Positions 1-5,132 of a DNA stretch of 6,965 nucleotides are shown in pieces (position 1 is the first letter of the stretch; the number at the start of each line of letters is the position of its first letter). The notes under the pieces are model-generated. The model was not told the origin of the DNA. It made no database searches and saw nothing but the letters and a program-made list of their open reading frames with translations. The translations under genes and the position numbers were made by a program. Origin of the DNA: an uncultured Collinsella sp. (lineage in GTDB: Bacteria; Actinomycetota; Coriobacteriia; Coriobacteriales; Coriobacteriaceae); contig CABRIF010000116.1 in NCBI GenBank assembly GCA_902470925.1, forward strand, positions 1 through 6,965. The letters run 5' to 3'.

Positions 1-17
1 ATGTGTATAAGAGACAG
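1..17. other. Residual Tn5/Nextera mosaic-end adapter (not genomic)
   Basis: The first 17 bases, ATGTGTATAAGAGACAG, equal the 3' 17 bases of the 19-bp Tn5 mosaic end used in Nextera-type libraries. This is a library artefact at a contig edge. Its ATG creates false starts: frame 1 reads MCIRDS and frame 3 reads MYKRQ, peptides typical of untrimmed adapter. In frame 2 it contributes a TAA at 8-10, which falsely closes the real gene fragment that follows. Genomic sequence starts at about position 18. Confidence 0.95.
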
Positions 18-19
18 CC

Positions 20-259
20 CCCGACCCGACGCCGGATACCAAGCCCGGCCAGGGCGGGCAGGGCAGCGCCGGAGCCTCGGACGGCAACCTTGGGGCGTCC
101 GGCAACCCGGGCGCCCAGAAGCCCGGCTCGGGTTCTGCCACCGGAAGCGGCAGCCTGCCCCACACCGGCGACGCGGTGCCGCTCGCCGCGCTCACCTTGG
201 CAGGCGGGGCCGGCGCGGCAGCGATTGCCGCCGGACGCCGCATGAGGCGCACGCGGTAG
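20..259 (+). CDS. C-terminal fragment of an LPxTG-type cell-wall-anchored surface protein
   Basis: This is the 3' end (79 codons plus TAG) of a protein cut off by the contig edge. The first 45 or so residues are a Gly/Ser/Ala/Pro/Asn-rich linker typical of the wall-spanning part of sortase substrates. The sorting signal follows in canonical order: LPHTG at fragment residues 46-50 (bases 155-169), then a hydrophobic stretch of Ala, Leu, Gly and Val, then a basic tail containing GRRMRRTR just before the stop. A sortase would be expected to cleave between Thr and Gly and join the protein to the cell wall. The functional ectodomain lies outside the window, so whether it is an adhesin, enzyme or pilin cannot be told. 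The frame is the only one of the three forward frames that gives a sorting signal, which is strong support for it. Confidence 0.9.
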   Translation, partial: PDPTPDTKPGQGGQGSAGASDGNLGASGNPGAQKPGSGSATGSGSLPHTGDAVPLAALTLAGGAGAAAIAAGRRMRRTR

Positions 260-293
260 CGCACTGCTCGCCATACCCGCACATCAAGCAAAC

Positions 294-329
294 AAGCGGC
301 TGCCAGGCATCTTCGCCCGGCAGCCGCTT
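294..329. terminator. Rho-independent hairpin between convergent genes (probably bidirectional)
   Basis: A perfect 11-bp stem (AAGCGGCTGCC at 294-304 with its complement at 319-329) is extended by a GGC/GCC pair (306-308 with 315-317) around a six-base loop. It lies 34 bases past the stop of the LPxTG gene. The downstream tract is short on the plus strand (TTCTACGTT) and somewhat T-richer on the minus strand (CTTGTTTGCTTG). It could therefore end both the surface-protein transcript and, after a 250-base 3' region, the minus-strand membrane-protein transcript. Confidence 0.7.
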
Positions 330-429
330 CTACGTTCGCCCGTATGTACGCGCGCTCGGGCAGACGCTTGCGGGCGGACAGCCGGCCCTGCGGGAGCACC
401 CGCCGCCGCATCGCCTCCCGGTATCTGCA

Positions 430-493
430 GGGTGGACAACGGGTGCTGCCACAAGGTGGGCAACGGGCGATGTCGGCAAGGTGGGCAACGGGC
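430..493. repeat. Short tandem array, 13-bp unit GGTGGGCAACGGG with about 25-bp period
   Basis: Three copies of GGTGG[G/A]CAACGGG start at 431, 455 and 480; copies two and three are also preceded by the shared bases CAA. The spacers of 11-12 bases differ between copies. The array lies in the intergenic stretch 330-579, between the terminator and the stop of the membrane-protein gene. I see no gene in that stretch, only this array and small GC-rich self-complementary pieces such as CCTGCTGCAGG. The units are too short and too few for CRISPR. Confidence 0.75.
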
Positions 494-579
494 AGCATCG
501 CAGCCACCCGCTCTGCCCGGACACCCTGCTGCAGGGCCGCCGCGCTCGCTCCCCGAGTGCCCGGATCCGAACCGGCCCG

Positions 580-1542
580 CTACTTGTTCTCGGCCACGAT
601 GCTCTTGTAGGACGCAAGCTCGGTATAGATCTCGTCGTGCAGCGGGTTCAACTTGCGACGGCGAATCTCACGGAACTGCCAGATGGCAACGGCCGCATTG
701 GCCGCCAGCGACACCGCGCTCACCGCGAAAAACATCGTGGGGTTGTGCGTGGTCGCCACCGGGGCGATGCGGTCGGCGAACTGCGGGACCGTCATGACGA
801 ACATGATCCACAAGCCCAGCGTGTGCGCGCGATGCTGCAGCCAGGCGCCGCGCTTGATGAAAAACGCCGGCACCGTGCAGGAGATCAGCAGCGCCAGGCC
901 GCAGTAGAAGCTGTGGTCGGAGATGCAGTTGTACGTGTAGGCGAAGTTCCAGAAATCGTACGCCAGGATCCAGCCCCAGAACATGTCGGGCCAGATCATG
1001 TCGCGCGTGCGGTCCTTCGAGATGAAGATGCCCAGCCACCCGCAGATGGTGATGATGTTCAGGATGCCCGCGATGCCGTTCATGATGTTCCACGGGCCCG
1101 AGATGGTCCACAGGTTCTCGACCGTGCCGCCGCTCCACAGCCCGAAGCTGAACACCTGGAAGTCGCGGATCACGGCCTCGGCGATGTTGACGGCCAAGAT
1201 CACCGGCGGAAACAGGCGCGCCCAGCGCTTCTCCACCAGGCTGTGGCGCACGCCGTCGGCGTCGGTCCAGCTCACGTAGCGCAGCGCCATGAAGCCCAGA
1301 CAGCCCGCCAGCGCCGAATAGGTCTTGACCCAGTTGAACCACGTGCCCGTGCCGTACTCGTTGCCCGGCGCGGCCGTGGTGGGCCACACGAAGATCGTGA
1401 GCACCAGCGGCGCCACGAAGAACAGGGCGATGCCGCCCCATTTGGTCGAACGCCCCAGCTCGTTGAAGGCCATGAGGGCGAACACCACGAACAGCCAGAT
1501 GGCCCAGCCCATGGCGTCGGTCGCCTCGTACAGGATTCCCAT
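580..1542 (-). CDS. Polytopic membrane protein, DUF5692-like
   Basis: A 320-residue integral membrane protein with about nine hydrophobic segments: roughly residues 10-28, 36-54, 70-90, 110-127, 150-175, 188-206, 213-230, 242-260 and 267-290. It ends in a basic cytoplasmic tail (REIRRRKLNP, then a polar helix). It is rich in Trp, Phe and Tyr inside the segments, with acidic and polar residues such as NIAEAVIRDF and AYDFWNFAYTYNCISDHSFYC that could line a binding site. I recognise it as resembling the uncharacterised DUF5692 family; the biochemical role is unknown and no transporter signature is visible. The start at 1542 is supported by a GAAAGGGAAG Shine-Dalgarno sequence six bases upstream and by a first TM segment soon after the Met. 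It is a single-gene unit, separated from dltD by a terminator and with its own palindromic operator about 50 bases upstream of the start. Confidence 0.85.
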   Translation of the reverse strand: MGILYEATDAMGWAIWLFVVFALMAFNELGRSTKWGGIALFFVAPLVLTIFVWPTTAAPGNEYGTGTWFNWVKTYSALAGCLGFMALRYVSWTDADGVRHSLVEKRWARLFPPVILAVNIAEAVIRDFQVFSFGLWSGGTVENLWTISGPWNIMNGIAGILNIITICGWLGIFISKDRTRDMIWPDMFWGWILAYDFWNFAYTYNCISDHSFYCGLALLISCTVPAFFIKRGAWLQHRAHTLGLWIMFVMTVPQFADRIAPVATTHNPTMFFAVSAVSLAANAAVAIWQFREIRRRKLNPLHDEIYTELASYKSIVAENK

Positions 1543-1546
1543 ACCG

Positions 1547-1556
1547 CTTCCCTTTC
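1547..1556 (-). promoter_or_regulatory. Ribosome binding site of the DUF5692-like gene
   Basis: The minus strand reads GAAAGGGAAG, then GCGGT, then ATG. The purine-rich match to the 16S 3' end is at normal spacing and fixes the start at 1542 instead of the in-frame Met codons further downstream. Confidence 0.7.
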
Positions 1557-1581
1557 TCCCCGCGGGCGCTCCAGGCGCACC

Positions 1582-1632
1582 CGCTTATCCAGTTGTTGAC
1601 AGTCTGTCAACAATAACGACATCACGGTTATA
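1582..1632 (-). promoter_or_regulatory. Candidate promoter region of the DUF5692-like gene
   Basis: There are two readings. (a) The -35 TTGACA inside the dyad (1610-1605) pairs with the weak TAAGCG at 1587-1582 after a 17-base spacer, so the repressor site covers the -35. (b) A good -10, TATAAC at 1632-1627, has only a poor -35 upstream, and the dyad would sit just after the transcription start as a roadblock. Both predict repression by whatever binds the palindrome. I cannot choose between them from sequence. Confidence 0.4.
1593..1613. promoter_or_regulatory. Perfect palindromic operator (10+1+10)
   Basis: TTGTTGACAG (1593-1602) and CTGTCAACAA (1604-1613) are exact reverse complements around a single T. 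The region is otherwise GC-rich, so this AT-containing perfect dyad is unlikely to be chance. It contains a consensus -35 hexamer TTGACA on both strands (plus 1596-1601, minus 1610-1605). Size and symmetry suit a dimeric helix-turn-helix repressor of the TetR or GntR type. It lies about 50-70 bases upstream of the membrane-protein start, the nearest gene that could be controlled. No regulator gene is in the window. Confidence 0.7.
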
Positions 1633-1660
1633 CCTGAAGATCGCGCGGACGAAAAGAGCG

Positions 1661-1697
1661 CAAACCGCCCGGCGGCACAAATGTGCGGCCGGGCGGT
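1661..1697 (-). terminator. Rho-independent terminator of the dlt operon
   Basis: A perfect 10-bp GC-rich stem (ACCGCCCGGC at 1664-1673 with GCCGGGCGGT at 1688-1697) has an inner GCACA/TGTGC extension. Read on the minus strand it is followed by TTTGCGCTCTTTTCG. It lies 67 bases after the dltD stop and before the operator of the next minus-strand gene, so it separates the two transcription units. Confidence 0.8.
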
Positions 1698-1764
1698 CAG
1701 ATTGGGGTGCAGCGGACAGTGCAGGCCGGCAGAGGAGTGAGGGCGACCGGCGGCGCGGCCCGCC

Positions 1765-3021
1765 TTATGCCGCCCCCTCCGCCGAGGCGGCATCGGTAGC
1801 CGCCACATCGCCGGACGGGCTGGTGTCGGCTCGGCCCGTCTCGAAGAAGGTGTAGATCGCCTTGGAGTAGTAGGCGCTCCCCAAATCGGAGGGGTGGGAG
1901 TAGTCGCGCAGGAAGTAGGTGTCGTACTCGTGACTCGAGAAGTCCGCCACCTGCACGCCGGCCTTCGCGCAGGCCGCGCGCATCATATCGTAGTAGCGCG
2001 CCCGGACCTCCTTGGTGTAGACGGTCTGGTCGTAGGCCTCGCCTTTGACCGGCTGAAGCACCACAAGCGGCTCCACCCCCGCCTCGCGGCACGCCTCGAG
2101 CGCCATCTCGAAGTCCTCGAACTCCTGCTGACTGAAATAGGCGCCGTCCTCGACCTTCCAGTTCCTGTTGGCGCCGTCCACCCACTTTTGATACTTCTTC
2201 CGATACCAGGGGTCGTTGAAGCCGAACTCGTTGCCCTGGGCCTGCTTGCGCGCCGTGCGGGCGGCCGAGGTGAACAGGGAGTTCCAATCGGGCGTAGGGC
2301 CCGACCCCGCATCGGCGCGGTCCCCGGCAAGGTCGTCGGCGTGTAGCTCGGCGAGCGGGTCGTCCTCGTTGCAGGAGGCGGCGTAGTCGTTTGCCAGCCG
2401 CAGGTCGCTCACGAGCGAACGCAGCGTGTCGTCGACCTCGCTGACCTCATGCGCCAACGGCAGCGAGCCGCCGGTCCGGTCGACCCCGTAGCTGGCCATG
2501 CGCGCCGTGACCCGGCGCTTGAGGTCGGTCGAGATGCGGTCGTTGTGCATAAAGGCCTCGTAGGCGCCCTGCGAGAACACCGGCGGAAAGTCCTGGTCGG
2601 GCCGGCGGTAGGACATGAACCACTGGATGGACGGGAACAGGACGATGCGCTTGGGCCCCTTGAGGTGGCTGGCGAAGGCGCCGATTTCGATCGCCTGCCA
2701 CAGGTCGGTGCAGCCGGCGCGGCCCACCACCATGGTGCTGATGTCGTAGCGACCGCCCGCCAGCAGGTTGGCCGGATGGGCCGGCCCGGCCGGGCCGGGG
2801 TTGAGCTCAGAGGAGCCGAACACCAGCTGCGGGTTCTCGCCGCGCTGCACGCGCGCGTCGTACTGCTTCGTCATGAAGCTGAAGCTCGCCACCTGCTGGG
2901 CAGACGGGTATGCCGCGTACGGCGCGCGGTCGCCCTGCCCGATTCCAAAGGCGCACACGTAGGCCGTGCTCGCCCCCACCACGAGCGCAAGCGCCGCCAA
3001 AACGCCAACCAACCGCTTCAT
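1765..3021 (-). CDS. dltD: DltD, D-alanyl transfer protein for teichoic acid D-alanylation
   Basis: A 418-residue protein with an N-terminal signal anchor (about residues 4-26) and an extracellular domain, which is the DltD layout and length. Family landmarks are present: the nucleophile motif FGSSEL at 68-73, a QWF motif at 133-135 (family SPQWF, here PSIQWF), and a C-terminal DYSHPSD in which D373 and H376 fit the Asp-His of the Ser-Asp-His triad. In known systems DltD acts outside the membrane, putting D-alanine on lipoteichoic acid, working with DltB and DltX. The start at 3021 has an AAGGAAGGAAA Shine-Dalgarno sequence nine bases upstream and puts the positive KR just before the TM segment. 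The C-terminal 25 or so residues are Ala/Ser/Asp-rich and probably disordered. It is separated from the preceding dltX by 427 bases, unusual for a dlt operon, so it may have its own promoter or lower expression. Confidence 0.92.
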   Translation of the reverse strand: MKRLVGVLAALALVVGASTAYVCAFGIGQGDRAPYAAYPSAQQVASFSFMTKQYDARVQRGENPQLVFGSSELNPGPAGPAHPANLLAGGRYDISTMVVGRAGCTDLWQAIEIGAFASHLKGPKRIVLFPSIQWFMSYRRPDQDFPPVFSQGAYEAFMHNDRISTDLKRRVTARMASYGVDRTGGSLPLAHEVSEVDDTLRSLVSDLRLANDYAASCNEDDPLAELHADDLAGDRADAGSGPTPDWNSLFTSAARTARKQAQGNEFGFNDPWYRKKYQKWVDGANRNWKVEDGAYFSQQEFEDFEMALEACREAGVEPLVVLQPVKGEAYDQTVYTKEVRARYYDMMRAACAKAGVQVADFSSHEYDTYFLRDYSHPSDLGSAYYSKAIYTFFETGRADTSPSGDVAATDAASAEGAA

Positions 3022-3038
3022 CGATCGTTTCCTTCCTT

Positions 3039-3120
3039 GTATGCCCGCGCGCCGCCGCGCAGGGTATGCCCGAGCACCGCGCGCGGGGTATGGTCACGCA
3101 CCGCCGTGCGCAGGGTATGG
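3039..3120. repeat. Degenerate tandem repeats with about 25-bp period in the dltD leader
   Basis: GTATG recurs at 3039, 3064, 3088 and 3115 (periods 25, 24, 27), embedded in GCGC-rich sequence; the last three share GGGTATG and the third and fourth share GGGTATGGTC. The array ends against the dltD Shine-Dalgarno sequence, so it would form part of the dltD leader or intercistronic RNA. The GC-rich alternating purine-pyrimidine stretches can pair with each other and may fold stably. Confidence 0.6.
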
Positions 3121-3290
3121 TCGCGCGCCGCGCGCAGGCGCCGCGTCCCTTCCGTCGACCGGAGCCGTCGCACCCGGGCGGGCGAGCCGTGGCGCTCCGG
3201 GCAAGCGGACCGTGGCGCCCGGGCGGCCCTCTTCAGGCGACCCTCTTCAGACGGCGATCTTCAAGTCCAGCGCGGAGCCGTCCTGTTCGC

Positions 3291-3316
3291 CAAACGAATC
3301 GACCCCGTCCCCAAAA
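3291..3316 (-). repeat. GGGGACGGGGTC-family repeat, intergenic copy A
   Basis: On the minus strand the copy reads TTTTGGGGACGGGGTC followed by GATTCGTTTG. It matches copy D at 25 of 26 positions and the first dltA copy at 24 of 26. It lies in the dltX-dltD gap and is oriented so the G-rich strand is the transcribed-sense strand. Confidence 0.9.
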
Positions 3317-3370
3317 CGACAGGGTCGCGTAGCCGCCGAGGCCCGAACCCGCTGCGGGCCCTACGCCACC

Positions 3371-3412
3371 CGAATCGAACCCGTCCCCAAACGAACAGTC
3401 CCCAAACGAACA
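3371..3412 (-). repeat. GGGGACGGGGTC-family repeat, intergenic copy B with 15-bp duplication (copy C)
   Basis: Copy B (3371-3391, plus strand CGAATCGAACCCGTCCCC then AAA) differs from copy A by one base in the core. Its 3' part, GTCCCCAAACGAACA, is duplicated exactly in tandem (3383-3397 and 3398-3412), giving the partial copy C. This is evidence of slippage or recombination at these repeats. Confidence 0.85.
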
Positions 3413-3436
3413 AACGAATTGACCCCGTCCCCAAAA
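3411..3436 (-). repeat. GGGGACGGGGTC-family repeat, intergenic copy D
   Basis: A full-length 26-bp copy exactly 120 bp from copy A, with one difference (T for C at 3420). It ends 12 bases before the dltX stop on the intergenic side. Minus strand: TTTTGGGGACGGGGTC then AATTCGTTTG. Confidence 0.9.
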
Positions 3437-3448
3437 TGGCACGGGGGC

Positions 3449-3679
3449 CTAGAACTCCGCGTAGACCGGCTTTGCCGGCGCTCCGAACGGCGAGAACACG
3501 AAGAACCACACGAGAACCGCCACGAGCATCAGCACCAGGGCGCACCATGCCGCAGCCGCCGTCCAGCTGTTGGAGAAAAACCAGGCGCGCACCGCCTCCG
3601 CCGCCGGATGCAGCCGCTCGACCGGCCCCGGCGTGCGAGCAGAGGACGCGGGTACCTTCTGCGGTGCGCCCGTGCTCAC
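3449..3679 (-). CDS. dltX: DltX-like membrane microprotein
   Basis: A 76-residue protein with one TM segment (about 41-63), a roughly 40-residue N-terminal part carrying Arg/Lys/His that predicts N-in topology, and a short extracellular tail ending exactly in PVYAEF. DltX of Firmicutes is about 50 residues with one TM segment and a conserved C-terminal motif close to F-[IV]-Y-N-x-F. Here V72-Y73-A74-E75-F76 keeps the Tyr and the terminal Phe. From work on Firmicutes, that Tyr is thought to receive D-alanine on the outer face before DltD passes it to lipoteichoic acid. Translational coupling supports it as a real gene: its GTG start overlaps the dltC stop (GTGA), with GAGGTG five bases upstream. 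Oddities are its place between dltC and dltD instead of before dltA, and the long N-terminal extension. Sequence identity to known DltX is low, so the name rests on topology, C-terminal motif and operon position. Confidence 0.75.
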   Translation of the reverse strand: MSTGAPQKVPASSARTPGPVERLHPAAEAVRAWFFSNSWTAAAAWCALVLMLVAVLVWFFVFSPFGAPAKPVYAEF

Positions 3680-3921
3680 AGGCGCACCTCGATCTGGTGG
3701 ATGATCTTGTTCACACTGTTCATCTCATCGCGCTCCACCGCCGTGGGGGCGATGTCCACGCCGAAGCGCTCCTCGATGGCCACGAGCACCTCGATGGCCG
3801 CCAGCGAGTCGAGCAGGCCCGCGTCGAACAGGTCAATATCGCGCTCCTCGCGCACGGCCTCGTCGTCGCAGATCTCCTCGAGCATCTCGAGCACCTGCTC
3901 CTCAAGTGCATTCCTATCCAT
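3676..3921 (-). CDS. dltC: DltC, D-alanyl carrier protein
   Basis: An 81-residue acidic acyl-carrier protein, the usual DltC length. The phosphopantetheine attachment motif is GLLDSLAAIE with Ser39 as the modified residue, and helix 2 follows. DltC takes D-alanine from DltA as a thioester on its 4'-phosphopantetheine arm and presents it to DltB at the inner membrane face. The start at 3921 is supported by GGAAGG seven bases upstream, and the gene overlaps the end of dltB by eight bases (ATGGATAG), so the two are translationally coupled. The 3' end overlaps dltX by four bases. Confidence 0.95.
   Translation of the reverse strand: MDRNALEEQVLEMLEEICDDEAVREERDIDLFDAGLLDSLAAIEVLVAIEERFGVDIAPTAVERDEMNSVNKIIHQIEVRL
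3685..3690 (-). promoter_or_regulatory. Ribosome binding site selecting the GTG start of dltX
   Basis: GAGGTG lies inside the last codons of dltC, five bases before GTG at 3679-3677. It supports this GTG over any later start, giving a four-base stop/start overlap with dltC. Confidence 0.65.
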
Positions 3922-5122
3922 GAATCAACCTTCCTACGAGATGATGTACCTGACCCGAGAACAGCGCGAAGCCGATGACCACGAGCTGCAGGGTGATGAA
4001 CCAAGAAAGCGCACGGTACCAGGTCTTATGCCGGTTGCGCTTGTAGAACTTCGACCGCTTCTGCCACACCTCGCACCCGGCCAGCAGCACCCCGTGGTAC
4101 AGGCCGTAGGCCATATAGTCCACGGTCAGCCCGTGCCAGGCGCCCATGAGCACCATGTTCACCACGTAGCCGGCACAGGCGGTCTGCACGCGGTTGGAGA
4201 ACAGGTGCCGCTTGGTGGCCATCCGCGTGAAGCGCATAAACACGAAATCGCGCAGCCAGGTCGACAGCGTGATGTGCCAGCGGTTCCAGAAGTCCTTGAG
4301 GTCGATGGCGGCAAACGGCGCGCGGAAGTTGCGCGGGCAGCGGATGCCGAAGCAGTAGCAGGCCCCCATCGCCATCAGCGAGTAGCCGGCGAAATCGGCG
4401 AACAGGTAGCCCGCGTACACGTAGGCGCGCGCGATGGTGCGCACCGCCTGCGGACCGGGCAGCACGTTCAGGCCGGGAATCACCGCGCCGATCGCGCCAG
4501 CGGCGGGGTCGAGCACCGTCTGCAGCACCGTCGCCACCACCAGCTGCATCACCGCGCCCACGAGCAGCAGCAAGACGCCGCGCGTGAACAGGTCGGCGTA
4601 GGCGGCGCGCGTGTAGCGCGTGTCGGCGTCGGCGGTGAAGCGGCGCGAACGGTCGATGGGGCCGGAGGTGAAGGTGGCGAAAAACGTCAGGAAATACAGG
4701 TAGTCCAGCGGCTTGAGATCCTCGATCAGCCCGTCGCGAATCTCGATGAGCACCTGGACCGCCTTGAAGGTGAGGTACGAGATGCCGATGAACCCCAGCA
4801 GGTTCTGGTCGAACACCGCGCCGATCTTGTAGATGACCAGCGGCGCGACGGTCGCGGCGAGCGCTGCGCGATACACCGCCAGGCTGCGGCGTCCCGTCTG
4901 CCAGCTCCGGAGCGTGACCCAGGTGGCGAGCGACGCCACCGCGAGAAAGACCGCAAACGCGGCCGCCCCGTGCGCCGTGCCCGAGAACAACAGCAGCAAC
5001 ATGAGGCAGGAGGCGATAAAACCGTAGTACTTGATGCGGCGCCCGGTGAAGCCCAGGACGGCCGCCGGCACCACCGCGATGGCCAGCGCGCAGAAAAACG
5101 AGGGCGAGGTGTAGAAGTCCAT
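3914..5122 (-). CDS. dltB: DltB, MBOAT-family D-alanyl transferase
   Basis: A 402-residue polytopic membrane protein of the MBOAT family, normal length for DltB. Family signatures are in order: GISYLTFKAVQ (113-123), TFTSGPIDR (150-158), FADFAGYSLMAMG (241-253), NFRAPF-AAIDLKDFWNRWHITLSTWLRDFVF (265-295) and MGAWHG (326-331). H283 (WHI) and H330 (GAWHG) correspond to the two conserved histidines; the second is the usual catalytic His at the bottom of the membrane funnel. The protein moves the D-alanyl group from DltC across the membrane. GGAAGG five bases upstream fixes the start ten bases after the dltA stop; the stop overlaps dltC. Confidence 0.95.
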   Translation of the reverse strand: MDFYTSPSFFCALAIAVVPAAVLGFTGRRIKYYGFIASCLMLLLLFSGTAHGAAAFAVFLAVASLATWVTLRSWQTGRRSLAVYRAALAATVAPLVIYKIGAVFDQNLLGFIGISYLTFKAVQVLIEIRDGLIEDLKPLDYLYFLTFFATFTSGPIDRSRRFTADADTRYTRAAYADLFTRGVLLLLVGAVMQLVVATVLQTVLDPAAGAIGAVIPGLNVLPGPQAVRTIARAYVYAGYLFADFAGYSLMAMGACYCFGIRCPRNFRAPFAAIDLKDFWNRWHITLSTWLRDFVFMRFTRMATKRHLFSNRVQTACAGYVVNMVLMGAWHGLTVDYMAYGLYHGVLLAGCEVWQKRSKFYKRNRHKTWYRALSWFITLQLVVIGFALFSGQVHHLVGRLIHG

Positions 5123-5132
5123 GCGAGCCTTC

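Larger units (their letters stand above)
3022..3448. other. Repeat-rich gap splitting the dlt operon (dltX-dltD)
   Basis: The 427 bases contain no convincing gene. From the dltX side: copies of the GGGGACGGGGTC family (3291-3436) with an imperfect hairpin between them (GGCCCG at 3340-3345 with CGGGCC at 3355-3360, outer CGTAG at 3328-3332 with CTACG at 3361-3365). Next come direct repeats of CCCTCTTCAG and of CCCGGGCGG (about 3170-3250), then four GTATG-spaced units (3039-3120) ending at the dltD ribosome binding site. Short open frames here follow the repeats and have no start signals. I see no clear T-tract terminator, so read-through into dltD is possible. Confidence 0.75.

Noticed and set aside
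430..493. CRISPR array
   Set aside because: Units are 13 bp with 11-12 bp spacers and only three copies; no cas genes nearby.
1..1599. Long plus-strand open frame of 532 codons
   Set aside because: It starts in the adapter, runs antisense through the minus-strand membrane-protein gene, and has an Arg/His/Gly-rich composition typical of a shadow frame in high-GC DNA.
3233..3548. Small minus-strand open frames over the repeat cluster, with FWGRG and FGDG repeats
   Set aside because: The peptide pattern is just the DNA repeat translated; it is stop-free because the repeat is open in most frames. No start signal, and the frames overlap dltX or the gap.
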